DNA from: Cymbomonas tetramitiformis | Taxonomy: Eukaryota; Chlorophyta; Pyramimonadophyceae; Pyramimonadales; Pyramimonadaceae | DNA length: 64,000 bases | Reading direction: 5' to 3' | Assembly (NCBI GenBank): GCA_001247695.2 | Contig: LGRX02031403.1 | Location: forward strand, 1 to 64,000 | Shown: piece by piece, positions 1 through 10,168 of the stretch | How the letters are laid out: each line of letters begins with the position of its first letter | Position numbering within the stretch: position 1 is the stretch's first letter | Made by a program: the position numbers and the translations under genes | Notes under the pieces: model-generated | Database searches by the model: none | What the model saw: the letters and a program-made list of their open reading frames with translations, nothing else | Told to the model about the DNA's origin: nothing

Positions 1-2218
1 TGCTTACCCCTTGCGTCACTGTGGCGTGCGTGTCCTCCAGCTCATGCTCGTTGACCTCGGTGGGTTGCTCGGTTGCATCATTCGGACCGTTGCCCATGAG
101 CTCCTCCAGCGCCAAGAGGTTCTCGATGTCCTTCGGGAGGTCGATGGCGTGCTGGGATATCAGGATGGCCGCAATCTGCGAGCAAGTGCGCACGGAGCTG
201 CGAAGATTGGATGCCAACAGGTGGAATTTTCTGCTGAGTACGTTGGGAGGAACGGCTCTGGGCACCTGAGCGGCCCTGTCGAACTCCTCCGGCGTCTTGA
301 CCTGGAAGCTCTGCATCTTCTGAGTGCTGCCCAAGGCGACAGCGGCCCTGGCCTGGAGACTCGGTGCGTGACCGATGCCGACATCATGACTATCTTCCAG
401 CCCATCATCAGCAGGGCAGTCCTTCTCATCCTCCTCGTATTCAGCCTGTTGGTTGAAGTGGGAGTCGTACTCAGTCTCCGCATCGCTGACCTCTGACCGG
501 GCCTGTGCATCGGCGCCCTTGTCACCCTTTGGAGGTGCCCCTGTCTGGAGACCTGTCAATTCTGCAGCGAGCTTCTCCTTAACCTCGGCACTGGCCGCCA
601 CTTGCTGCTGCTGCTGCTGCTGCGGCTGCTTCTGCTTGGCCTCTGGGAGCTTAAGCCACTCCTTGGTGGTGATCCCCATCTTGTGGTTCTCGAAGCGGTG
701 CGCGATGTTGTAAGCACGCATCTGGGCATTCTTGACCTCATCCGGCCACTTGGAGTTCTGCCTGTCCTTATGAAAGTTCGGAGGCACACGGGCCTCGCGG
801 CACCCCGTGTAGCAGCGCTCTGGAGAGTGGGGCACGCGTGTGAAGCACCAATCACACTGGAATTTCTTTGAAGCATCAGGTGGTGGCACCTTGCCGTAGG
901 TAGGCTTCTGACGCTCAGCATTGTTCACCTCCCTCGAAGGCTTCTTGGCGTCGTCGCCACCATGCTGTGCTTGCTCCTTCTTCTTGGGGTCCCTGCGTCT
1001 GTCCCCAGTCTTGGGGGCAGAACCCGAGCGCCTCATGGCTGATACTAGTGCAGCCAGGTCAAGCCCCAACTGCCTGGCCTCGTAGCAAGAGTACACGCAG
1101 TTGAGTCTGCGAACCAGCTCCTGCTGCAGTGTGAGAGCCCAAGCCTCCGCATCGTTCTTCAGCTTGTCCTGCACCTCCACGATGACCTCCAGGTCCTCCC
1201 ATGTGACCTTGTTGGGGGCAGGATGACTGACACGTAGCTGCTCGGACACGCGATCTCGGTATTCTTTGATGCGCAGGCCCTTGATGCACTCCTCGATGTC
1301 CTGCCTGACGATGGGGTCCTCCACCATCTTGCCGGTGTTGAGCGCTGCCTCCCTGCGACGACAGCTCTTCACGTAAGCGAGGCCGTCCTGCTCGGTGGTC
1401 TGCGGCTTGGCTATCAACAGATCCTCCTTCTCTTTGGTGCCCTTCATCAGGAACTTGGCTTCGAGCTCTGCAATGAAAGCCCTCAAGGCCCAAAAGTAGT
1501 GAGAATCCTCCGTGCCATCTGGCCCCGTGAGACCCTTAGTGGAGGTTCCCTCGCCTGCCCACTCATCAGACTCTTCGCCATCAGCATCGCCTTCCTCGAA
1601 CACCTTACAGACTGCCCATGTTGATCCTGGCGCCAGCTCATGGAAAGGAGGCTGTGCGCAACGCACTGATCCCTGAAAAGCGTCTCTCATGGTGAGATCC
1701 TTCAGGACATGACAAGCGTGTGAGGCCATGACGCCATCCTTCAGGTATGCAGCGCACCACCAGTCATAGGCGACTGAGGTTGAATGATCGTCCCCTGCTA
1801 GAAACGAGGGCAGGCGGCTATCCCACAACGATCTGAGGTCTGGCTTGGAGTCAGCGAAAGCCTTCTTCTGCTGCTGACTGAGCGCGTGGAAAGACGCTGA
1901 CTTCATGTGCCTACGCTTCTTAGCCTCGAAAGCCCGCTGTACTTTCGCTACCATGTCAACGAAACGCCTGATGAAGAGCGCTCTATCCTCATTCTTGCCA
2001 CCAGTGTACTGGAGCTTGACATCTTCCTTGTCAAGTGCGTGACTATCCCTGTCATAGTAATCCATCTCGTCTACGTCGTCAAACGCAAAGAGGAACTGAT
2101 TGGTCGCAGGCGCTGAGGCTGCTACTGCTGCTGCAAGTGCTGTCGCTGCGAGCGCTGTTGCTGCTGGTGATGCCGGTGCGGAGGGAGTGGATTCTGAGCC
2201 CGACCCCTCTGCGCTCAT
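1..2218 (-). CDS. Gag polyprotein of a large Gypsy-type retroelement, 3' part outside window
   Basis: The minus strand is open from an ATG at 2218 to the window edge, about 739 codons, so only the N-terminal part is visible. An in-frame stop lies about 130 bases upstream, and the start is the first ATG after it. The protein begins Ala/Ser-rich, then carries an acidic segment and a central region matching block by block the gag of the plus-strand element at 30267-33215. Shared blocks include VLKD, GTSTKGLTG, YFWALRAFIAEL, LNTGKM, VTWEDLEVIVEVQDKLKNDA and AVALGSTQ. A Cys cluster (CDWCF, then CYTGC) resembles a zinc knuckle. A CAG/CTG run at 601-627 encodes polyglutamine. No internal stops or frameshifts were found, so this copy looks better preserved than its relative. 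Gag family is inferred from that similarity. Confidence 0.8.
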   Translation of the reverse strand, partial: MSAEGSGSESTPSAPASPAATALAATALAAAVAASAPATNQFLFAFDDVDEMDYYDRDSHALDKEDVKLQYTGGKNEDRALFIRRFVDMVAKVQRAFEAKKRRHMKSASFHALSQQQKKAFADSKPDLRSLWDSRLPSFLAGDDHSTSVAYDWWCAAYLKDGVMASHACHVLKDLTMRDAFQGSVRCAQPPFHELAPGSTWAVCKVFEEGDADGEESDEWAGEGTSTKGLTGPDGTEDSHYFWALRAFIAELEAKFLMKGTKEKEDLLIAKPQTTEQDGLAYVKSCRRREAALNTGKMVEDPIVRQDIEECIKGLRIKEYRDRVSEQLRVSHPAPNKVTWEDLEVIVEVQDKLKNDAEAWALTLQQELVRRLNCVYSCYEARQLGLDLAALVSAMRRSGSAPKTGDRRRDPKKKEQAQHGGDDAKKPSREVNNAERQKPTYGKVPPPDASKKFQCDWCFTRVPHSPERCYTGCREARVPPNFHKDRQNSKWPDEVKNAQMRAYNIAHRFENHKMGITTKEWLKLPEAKQKQPQQQQQQQVAASAEVKEKLAAELTGLQTGAPPKGDKGADAQARSEVSDAETEYDSHFNQQAEYEEDEKDCPADDGLEDSHDVGIGHAPSLQARAAVALGSTQKMQSFQVKTPEEFDRAAQVPRAVPPNVLSRKFHLLASNLRSSVRTCSQIAAILISQHAIDLPKDIENLLALEELMGNGPNDATEQPTEVNEHELEDTHATVTQGVS

Positions 2219-2426
2219 ATATCCCGTGTCAAGGTCCTGACTGACCCGCTCTCGCGCCAGTCGTCGTGCCTCACGTTCTCTGGACTGGGCAGAGGCAGCG
2301 CTTGGCTCTGCCTCACCCTCCGTGGTAAAGTACTGTGTTAATGCTCAGCTAATGGGACCAAGGAAGAGTCCCCTCTCTCAGCGCAAAGCTCGTTCACCAG
2401 CAGACTGGAGGCTTGATTCAGACTGG

Positions 2427-3878
2427 CTTAGGCCAGTGCACTGAGTGCCCCTGGATTCACCTCGCTGAACAAGCGGAAGAACGAAACGCGTGCGGCCAGC
2501 GAACGCCTAAAGGTCCAGCACTGTGTTTCAGCGCTCTGAATCCGCAGCAGATGCAGAATATTCGTGCGAGGAGGACTTAAAGCTGGGCCAGTGTGCTGAG
2601 CACTTCTGGATTAGCTGGGCCAGAGTTCATCAGGAGCACAGTGAACATGAGGACAACTCCACGGCACCAAGTATAGCACTGATACGCAGCGGTGTGAGCT
2701 AGGCCAGTGTGCTGAGCACCCCTGGATTCACAACACCGCTGCTAATCAAGGGCACCGTAGCTGGCATGGAAGCTCACTCCCCAGTCCAGTAAGCAAGAAC
2801 AAGGTCGCTGTGCAGAGTTGGGAGCTAAGCCAGTGTGCTGAGCACCCCTGGATTCGCAACACCACTGCTAATTCAGAAGGTGACCGGTGATATGAGGGCC
2901 TCACCAGCTGACCAATACCGTAGAAAAGATAGAAGAATTCTCCCACACATTATGATAAAGCACTAGAAAGTCACTCCAGTAGTAAGCAGCACTCCAGGCT
3001 GGTCAGGTAATTAACTCCGAATCCACCAGATAACCGTATCACACCAGTGAATATCGCTTAAAAAGACCACTCACTTGTCGCCTTCAGGGCTGATGTCGCT
3101 GCCAGTCCTCTGGCAAGCTCTTCCCTACTTCAGGCTTAGGCCAGTACACCAGGGGTGTCCCTGGATTAACCGTCAGACAGGGTGGAGCTGCCCAAGAAAC
3201 CGTAAGTTGAAGTTCCAGACATAGAGCAGTGACTCACTGCTGATCCGCTTCTTTGCTGGTAAGTCCAAGCAGATGCCGCCGCTAATTAGCTCCCAGGCCA
3301 AGCACACCTGCCTTTCAGTTAGGCCAGTACACCAGGGGTGTCCCTGGATTCACTTCAGACAAGGTGGCCAGCTGGAGAACCCACTGGAAGGTAGCTCATC
3401 AAGGTGCACATCAACTGCTGATCCACTCTTAGCCGGTAAGTCCAGGCAGATACCGCCGCTGATTAGCTTCCAGGTGACACACACTTGCTTTTCAGTTAAG
3501 CCAGTGCACCAGGGGTGCCCCTGGATTCACTTCAAACAAGGTGGCCAGCTGAAGGAACCACTGAGAGGTGCTCATCAAGGTGTACATTCACTGCTGATTG
3601 ACTCTGTCGCCGCCGCCGCCCAAGCTCATGCCGTGCTGATTAGCTCAAAACTGAAGAACACCTGTCAGCAGTTAGGCCAGTGCACCAGGGGTGCCCCTGG
3701 ATTCACTGCAGAACAAGGTGCTGAGCATATCACCGGGTAGAAGAAGGCCGCTCATGACTAGTGAATTCAAAGCTGATCCGTTGCCGCCGTCGCTGGTAGC
3801 TCTTTGAGTGCAAGTACCACCAAGTTCAGGGAAGAAGAAGGGTCCGCCAGTGCACCGTGGGTGCCCCTGGAGTCGCCT
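2427..3878 (-). repeat. Leader array of nine covarying hairpin repeats, minus-strand element
   Basis: Nine copies begin near 2427, 2584, 2698, 2823, 3133, 3319, 3496, 3671 and 3846 (plus-strand coordinates). Read on the minus strand each has GTGAATCCAGGG or a close variant, then a small palindrome, then ACTGG. The palindrome arms differ between copies but stay complementary: GCACC/GGTGC, ACACC/GGTGT, GTGCT/AGCAC, GCACT/AGTGC. CCAG and CTGG form an outer stem. The five most distal copies are spaced about 175-186 bp, so larger units are tandemly repeated. The array lies between the gag start and the expected 5' LTR, that is in the transcript leader. The element at 29.1 kb has the same design. 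Confidence 0.85.
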
Positions 3879-3899
3879 GACTTCCGAATCCGCTCTTGC

Positions 3900-4531
3900 A
3901 AACTGCTGCCGACTTCTCGCCAAAGGGCCTTTACTTCTGGATTAACACTGAAATAAAAAGCCGCTCCGCGCAGGACATTATTGTTTTGAAAAAGTATGAA
4001 AACAGCAGTAAAATATATCCGTCAAAATTGATATTATAACCACAAAATACGAATTATTGTGTGCAAAAGCTGTGAGCAGAACTGTCTTAGCACTCTAGCA
4101 CTGGCACGCGAACAGCCACCTAGTACTTGCGAAGCAAAACAATAATGAGTCCACTAGCCTGACCTCCGGTCAGAGTCTACTTATATCTCAATGCTCTGCC
4201 ACATTTCCCAAAACTGTAACGGGTTCTAGCCCTTAAATCTTCATCTGACCAATGGAAAGTCATTATTCCATGCCAGCTCTAACAATGTTACCGTTTACCG
4301 CATTCTGACTGACACGTCAGCGGCAAAGGAGTCACTGCCATCTTCATCTTATCATTCCCTGGTCATTCGATAGTGACCATATCTTCTCTGGCAAGTCTGC
4401 ATCTCGCAAATGGTCATCTTCGCAAAGCCTGTCATACTGTCACCACTGTCATGCGTGTCACCAGCTGAACAAACCCGGCGCGGTACCATGAGAAGCCGGC
4501 GTTTGTTACAACTGCACGCTTCGATGAGGTC
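3900..4531. other. No gene seen; expected position of the 5' LTR of the minus-strand element
   Basis: This 630-bp AT-richer stretch lies upstream of the leader array of the minus-strand Gypsy-type element, where its 5' LTR should be. I could not fix LTR ends because the partner LTR is outside the window and the 607-bp LTR of the plus-strand element is not recognisably similar. Short minus-strand ORFs around 4352-4633 overlap the start of the next gene and have no supporting features. Confidence 0.4.
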
Positions 4532-6843
4532 ATGAAGAGCATGATGAAAGCAAAACGATGGAAGCGCGTTGATTCCAAGGAAGGAAGGGCTATGGACAAG
4601 AGTGTGAATAAGCCATCGCAGGATACCATGCATACTTACAAGACTCTTGTGGATTGCGCTGGTGAGTTAGTCCTCACAAGTATTTTTTTTAAGTTGCAGG
4701 ATTTCAAGTCCTAATGAGAGTTATGTTTGCTATGCAGCCACGCGTATGATCTTGTGCTACATTCACTCCTTGCCGGGTGACTACATCGAGATTGGAAATG
4801 CCCGTCGCTTTGGGGCTACGTTCACGATTCCGAAGCTTTATGGCCCTGCCTACACTGAGGCACCCGTATACGACCCCGCATGGTTTCTGCAGACGTTGGG
4901 CATCACCCATACGAAAAGGGGGTTTGAGGAAAACTGCCTGCATTTGCTATGGACGATTCAAGCAGGAGCTGGGTCTCACATTAATATGGCCCCTGCAGTA
5001 CTGGCAGCGTCGCGGATGATGGGAGCCAAAGAAATGCCAGATATCAATAACGAGATCGCCGCGTTCAGTGCGAAGGTGACCCCGTTGATACACTTGTGAT
5101 GATCATGCCATGGGGATGTAAGGTCAGTTGGTAAATCCACTGAGAAGTGTGACAATCGTATACGATTGTCAAGCTCTGGCGTTACCTTGACTTAGAGTCT
5201 GCTCTGTCTCTGAGTTCGAAGACTGATTCTGATGCGTATTACAGGCCGTTTGGGAATGGCTGGAACTCCGTGTGAAAGCGTCACGCCGGGGCGAGGGCGG
5301 GATGCCGGATGCTCTGATTAAAACGGAGATTTTCGATCATGATTGGGAGCCGAAGAGCGCGGTGATTGAATTCATGGAGCTGAAAATCGAACACAAGGAG
5401 CTGCATGCTGCCGAGGGAGTCCAGCAGCCGGTGGACTTCAACAAGTGCCATCACGCGTTGCTGAAGAAGCTTCTGGCGGGTTTGCTGGAGTTCGGAATAA
5501 AGGTTAGAGCTGTTCAAATATCTACATTGCAATGTATTAAGTATTTGCTGCGTATGTATTTCAAAGCAGACTGATGAAAGCAATGTTCCACAGGTTAACG
5601 AATCTCTCGCCGAAAGGAATAAGGGTGCACGCAGCAATCAAGTCATGGTCAATTGGCGCAATGAAAAAACATTGCAACACGCTCGCTATGGAGTGGATCT
5701 GATCTTTGTGGATGGTCCTTTTGGGCTGTTTTCGGAGGTATGGGATACCTATTCAACAGACTTCTACTCATACATGGGTGGTATTTGCATGTCGACTATG
5801 GATTATGGTGGCATTGTGATTCTATTCTTACCGGACTCGACTACCCGCAGTAACGTGACTATTAATGGAAAAACCTGCGCGATATCGAGGCAGCAAGCAA
5901 TCATTGATGCCTTCTGCGCTTCGACCAACGGATGGCCGCTGCAATGGACATGCCACCAAACGGTTCAATACTGGAATCGAGGCGGAGGACGCATAGGTAA
6001 TAATGCGGCTGGTCCGGTCAGCGTTTTGCAACCGTATGTGTTGCTGCACTTGGTGGAAGATCCCTCAAAGAGTAATAAACTACCGAAGTGGGCCCCGCTG
6101 CGAACAACGGTCGGAAAGTTTGCGAACGCGTTCGCGAACATCATGGTAAGAATCCTGGTATGCATTCATATCTTGTCATGAATGCAACTCCGCTAAACAA
6201 AATTGTCAAGCAGGTGCACTAGCTCAGACACCCAGACTTGACGTGTGACAATCGTATACGATTGTCAAGCAGGTGCACTAGGTCCGACACTCAGACTCGC
6301 GTGTGACAATCGTATACGATTGTCGAGCAGGTGCACTAGGTCCGACACTCAGACTCGCGTGTGTTGTTTGTTTATGAACAGGAGGTACCGCTGCCACCTA
6401 AGGAGTACCTGAAGAAAGAAGATGGACAAAATATTCGCAGCGTTCAGAAGCCAATCCGTCTTTACCGTGAGCTGATGCGCTTGTACAGCAACATGGATGC
6501 TTGTGTTATGGAATTTCCTTGCGGAACGGCTCCAGCCTCCATGGCGGGGTATATGGAGCAAAGGCATGTCCTTTCGATCGACATGGATGCAGAGGTTGTG
6601 AAAATGGCCAGAGCACGGTATTCCGAGGTGCTCGCAGGTGACATAGCGCTGATAGAAAAACAAAAGGCCAATGTGGGTGATGACCACGTAATGGAATTGA
6701 CTGAAGTCGCGGCCTGTTTAGGTTTGGAGACTGTGCAGCCAGACACGGGTATGGAGGCTAATCAGCCAGAAGATTGTTTCGAGATGCCAGACGATCTCGC
6801 GGCAGAGTTGTTCGAGCACCCCGACCCTGTACCTAGCGTGTAA
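4532..6843 (+). CDS. Five-exon gene for a beta-class DNA methyltransferase-like protein (N6-adenine/N4-cytosine type)
   Basis: Exons 4532-4661, 4738-5075, 5245-5502, 5594-6145 and 6382-6843 join in phase across four GT-AG introns to about 579 residues. The order of motifs is permuted as in beta-class amino methyltransferases. A motif IV-like FVDGPFG (about residue 281) is followed by a target-recognition-like stretch. Then comes QKPIRLYRELMRLYS (motif X-like), MEFPCGTAPASMA (motif I, about residue 469) and HVLSIDMDAEVVKMARARY (motif II-like). Known enzymes have DPP[YWF] and DPFxGSG here; DGPFG and EFPCGT are both degenerate, so activity is uncertain. The first 240 residues match nothing I recognise. 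Introns 2 and 4 contain copies of the 58-bp palindromic satellite. Start is the first ATG after an in-frame stop, but an upstream exon is possible. Confidence 0.7.
5150..5171. repeat. 22-bp perfect palindrome in intron 2
   Basis: Half-site TGACAATCGTA followed directly by its reverse complement. The downstream flank is only partly like that of the other copies, so this is a diverged single unit of the 58-bp satellite. Confidence 0.85.
6188..6361. repeat. 58-bp satellite, about three units, filling intron 4
   Basis: Two units start at 6246 and 6304 with the TGACAATCGTA palindrome and continue AGCAGGTGCACTAGGTC and CGACACTCAGACTCGCG. A third, degraded unit precedes them. The array occupies most of intron 4 (6146-6381) and stops just before the acceptor AG at 6380-6381. 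The same 58-bp period recurs at 11818-11955. Confidence 0.85.
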
Positions 6844-6995
6844 ATCTGCATGAATGCTAGGAAATTTGACACTGGCGGGCTCCGACCCTAGAACCGAGGA
6901 CACCCACAAAACATACAATTCAGGGTATCACAAAATATCCAATTAATTGTAATAATACAATCTGCGTGCACAATAAAAATGTTGCACATACCCGA

Positions 6996-7895
6996 TCATA
7001 AATCGTTCGCTATGATCCATCCCCCGAGCCCATCCGTTGTACTGTCGAGTTCATCTTGTTGAAGTGTTTTTCTGGTGTATGTCATGCATTGGCATACTTT
7101 GGCAAATAAACTCTCTTCACGGGGAACCGGGTGGAAATAGGAGCGACCAGAGCGCAAATATTGATCAACAATGCGTATCACGCGTGCAGCAAGCCGGCAT
7201 GTCATGTACACATCGGGGTAACGATTCAAAATTCTATTGGTTGCCGGCGCGTTTGATAAGCTATCGATGGCCCACACCCCAGCGTTTGACAGGTCATCGT
7301 AACGGAACAACACACTGATATTTACTAACGGAACATTGGGCACATGGAGCATGGAAACGAATGGGGAGCTGGTATCATCGCCACATCGAATCTGCCATTC
7401 CAAGATGGGAAGTGAGGACGATTCTGATCTTTCAGTCGAATTGAATCGCACATGTAAAACATGTTCGTGGGGGGACTTGGGCAGTGGGGTTAAAAGAATG
7501 GTGTCCAGCGCGAACATTTTGAGGTGGTCCGCGATTAATTTCGGAGACATGCACATTCCGCTAGGAGCCACCATTTCAGGATACTTTTGATGAAAAATGC
7601 TTTGTAGGCGTAGGAGGGAGACATGGGCTCGGTGAATTAAGAGACGAAGGTTGGCGTCATCCATAATAAAAATGTAGGCGGTAAGAAGAGAGCGGGTGAT
7701 AGCGTTGCCGCAAGGGACTAGCCCAACACTTAGCGCGGGTTGCGCACGCCCGATTATTGTATCATTGAACTGTACGCAGACACATCTTATTCGGCAGAGA
7801 TTCCCGAGATACGTACATAACGGTTCATTGGAATGATCAGGTCCGTAAGGAATGGCCTGAAAGATTTTTAACAATACGTTGTTCGGAAGATGCAT
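6996..7895 (-). CDS. F-box domain protein, 299 aa
   Basis: The N-terminus (LPNNVLLKIFQAIPY, then NLCRIRCVCVQFNDTI, about residues 3-50) matches the F-box pattern, which normally binds Skp1 and delivers substrates to SCF ubiquitin ligases. The remaining 250 residues form a predicted globular domain with no leucine-rich or Kelch repeats that I can see, so the target is unknown. The gene is a single uninterrupted ORF ending in TGA and lies tail to tail with the methyltransferase-like gene, 152 bp apart. A palindromic satellite unit sits 100 bp upstream of its start. F-box assignment is by pattern only. Confidence 0.6.
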   Translation of the reverse strand: MHLPNNVLLKIFQAIPYGPDHSNEPLCTYLGNLCRIRCVCVQFNDTIIGRAQPALSVGLVPCGNAITRSLLTAYIFIMDDANLRLLIHRAHVSLLRLQSIFHQKYPEMVAPSGMCMSPKLIADHLKMFALDTILLTPLPKSPHEHVLHVRFNSTERSESSSLPILEWQIRCGDDTSSPFVSMLHVPNVPLVNISVLFRYDDLSNAGVWAIDSLSNAPATNRILNRYPDVYMTCRLAARVIRIVDQYLRSGRSYFHPVPREESLFAKVCQCMTYTRKTLQQDELDSTTDGLGGWIIANDL

Positions 7896-7994
7896 TATGA
7901 GTCAAAAAAATGACGTTTATCTATTACTTCAACCCCTTATATTTCGAAACAGCCGAAGGTCGTGGAACCCGGGTCTGACACCCATACTCACGTG

Positions 7995-8016
7995 CGACAA
8001 TCGTATACGATTGTCA
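7995..8016. repeat. Satellite palindrome upstream of the F-box gene
   Basis: Copy of the 22-bp palindrome with one changed outer base (C for T), followed by AAGCAGGTGCACTAG as in the 58-bp satellite. It lies 100 bp from the F-box start. A second copy lies 104 bp upstream of the minus-strand gene starting at 9934. Confidence 0.8.
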
Positions 8017-8177
8017 AGCAGGTGCACTAGATTATGCACTGCGTGTATGGAATGATGAGAACGCTGTATACGGAAGTAGCGATAATGGTAGCTGTGTGGA
8101 GTATGCAGGGTATGAATAAAACACTACTTAGAACAATCTATTATTTTCTTATAATAATTGTTACAATTATCATGTTG

Positions 8178-8609
8178 TTAAAAGCCAAAGTCCAAGTCCT
8201 CGTCTGGCATATCCGCCGCACAGTTGCAAGCTCCTAAATATTGATCTATACTCTCACCGCGCTGCTCCGGTAACAATAAATCATTTATCTTGTCCACAGG
8301 TATTTTCAGATTTCTAGGCGTTACCCACCTCCCCGTCCAAGGGTTCCTGGAGGGAAATCGATCGAGATGCATCAAGGTAAAGAATAGGAAAAACCGAGTT
8401 CGGCGTACATAACGGTATCCTGCAGAGATTTCGTCCAAGTCCCAATTTCCCTGAATGATAGGCCTTTCGCAATGCACATATACGTTTTCCGCATTACAGT
8501 TTACGCAAGGTGTATGACCGAAAATGGTCACATTATTTATCATATCTTCATCCTCGTCAAAACCATCTAACCAAAGCAAGACGCGCTGAACCTGCCGGGT
8601 CAGCGCCAT
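8178..8609 (-). CDS. Small protein with CxxC motif, 143 aa, family unknown
   Basis: Single ORF, acidic at the C-terminus (ADMPDEDLDFGF). It has a CVNC pair near residue 36, then a GYRYVRRTRFFLFF block and a VPxxx-like block (IPVDKINDLL). These three landmarks occur in the same order and with similar spacing in the protein encoded at 9539-9934 (CCVC, WRFIRETRETWYF, VPTDFIPELI). The two are therefore probably diverged paralogues, though this rests on an alignment by eye. No known domain recognised. A MITE begins 38 bp upstream of the start and may carry part of the promoter. Confidence 0.5.
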   Translation of the reverse strand: MALTRQVQRVLLWLDGFDEDEDMINNVTIFGHTPCVNCNAENVYVHCERPIIQGNWDLDEISAGYRYVRRTRFFLFFTLMHLDRFPSRNPWTGRWVTPRNLKIPVDKINDLLLPEQRGESIDQYLGACNCAADMPDEDLDFGF

Positions 8610-8647
8610 TTCTCAGGAAGTTCTTGAACGCGAAACTAAATGATTAA

Positions 8648-9484
8648 CCCCTATGGAGCGGTTTGTACCGTATACGGTACAACCACTTCAAACTCTAAGC
8701 TTGTATTCATTTCTCAGCCCGATAGCACTTGTCGGAATCGGCCATACAAGCTTCGCACACCCGTTGCAATAGGTATATCTAATACTCAACAATTTATTCT
8801 ATTTATTCTACACATATACTTAGTATATATATCTCACCCAAGGGTAAATTTGTTGTAGCAAAATCCCCAAAGTTGCTTATTTCTAGGCATGCAATTTTGG
8901 TCAAAAGTATCTTAAAGTGTGAAAAAACGAGGTGTAGATGCCATTCATCGACAAGGATTTGTTGGTTCAGTGCCCACTATCATATAAAATGACCATGCAC
9001 CTCATATGGGCAACACTTACTTTCCCAACAGTCGATTTCCCCTGAAAACACACAATATGGCCTTAAGTATGGAAAACATTTGACAAATGATATTTTTTCG
9101 TTGTTTTTTGGTGTTTTTTTCACCGTATTGCTTGAATATTTCGATGTATTGGTGCGTTTAACTACAGCCACCATTACTGATTTCAAGGCATTAGTAAAGG
9201 CGATTGTTTTATGGTCGAGGGGCGACCTAATACTCGAATAAGCGGTTGTGAGAACTGATTTTTGACACTTTTGATTCCTGGAAATCGTGTTTTTTGGCTT
9301 GTATATCACCGATATATCGTTGTATATATCATGCGATCATGTATTTTATGGACCAAAATCACTTTATAGGAGTTATGAAACATGTAACGAATCACCCACA
9401 CTTACCGAGGCACCATATACCGTGAAAACGACACATTTGTGAAACTGGTGCTTTTGGCAAAAAGTTCCATCCGCTCCATAGGGG
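8648..9484. mobile_element. TTAA-flanked MITE (piggyBac-like), 837 bp
   Basis: CCCCTATGGAGCGG at 8648 is repeated as its exact reverse complement at 9471-9484. Both ends are flanked by TTAA (8644-8647 and 9485-9488). TTAA target duplication with termini beginning CCC is the signature of the piggyBac superfamily. No transposase is encoded, so it is non-autonomous. Just inside the left end is a 20-bp palindrome (8663-8682). The inner part (about 9060-9330) contains CTTAAGTATGGAAAACATT and a diverged copy of sequence found again near 59.83-60.13 kb. Confidence 0.75.
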
Positions 9485-9538
9485 TTAAAACTCGCTACAA
9501 CACGTCTTAAGTAGGCATGGGAGCAAGGTATTTTTTTC

Positions 9539-9934
9539 CTAACGGCAATTGCACCACTTTCCGTCGTCATCAGGTTCCGGATTACAGTCTGTGCCCTGGT
9601 CAATCAACTCCGGAATGAAATCGGTGGGAACCGCCATTGTTTTTGGGGTAAGTGCGCCAGGGTTGGCTTGCGTTGGAGTGTACGTATATTGCGCAGTAGT
9701 GGCAGGATACCGATGCGCATCCAACAGTTGAAAATACCATGTTTCCCGAGTCTCGCGGATAAACCTCCATTTAGCCTCAGAGGGGTCATGTATAGGAAAC
9801 AGCGCAGGATCGACGAACACTTCTTCGCGATATAAAAACAAATTCCAGGAATGGCACACACAGCATTTTTCGTATTCGATATACATACGTTCAAGTTCAA
9901 CAAGTGCGTCTTCCATGAACTGAGGAGTATTCAT
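9539..9934 (-). CDS. Small Cys-containing protein, 131 aa, probable paralogue of 8178-8609
   Basis: Single ORF with CCVC near residue 24, a WRFIRETRETWYF block, a VPTDFIPELI block and an acidic tail ending DDDGKWCNCR. Order and spacing match the neighbour at 8178-8609. Same strand, with only the TTAA MITE and about 90 bp between the two genes, consistent with an old tandem duplication later separated by the MITE. Function unknown; the Cys pairs could bind zinc. A copy of the 22-bp palindrome lies 104 bp upstream of the start. Confidence 0.5.
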   Translation of the reverse strand: MNTPQFMEDALVELERMYIEYEKCCVCHSWNLFLYREEVFVDPALFPIHDPSEAKWRFIRETRETWYFQLLDAHRYPATTAQYTYTPTQANPGALTPKTMAVPTDFIPELIDQGTDCNPEPDDDGKWCNCR

Positions 9935-10037
9935 ATTGTAGGAGGCTAGGTTGTTACTGCGAAAATAAATGAATAAAAGACATGTAACATTACTTATATA
10001 ACAATAAACTTCGCGGGACTTCCTTGCAACACGGTGC

Positions 10038-10059
10038 TGACAATCGTCTACGATTGTCA
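10038..10059. repeat. Satellite palindrome upstream of the 9934 gene
   Basis: Copy of the 22-bp palindrome with one central change (TCTACG for TATACG). The flanks do not match the 58-bp unit well, unlike the copy at 7995. Confidence 0.75.
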
Positions 10060-10168
10060 GAAGTGTCTAGAGGGTAGTTTTGGTATGCACGGCGTGATGA
10101 AACATATTGTTTTTCACACATGTACGTATACGGTTTATTTGTGTACACCCACGTGACATAAGTGTTAG

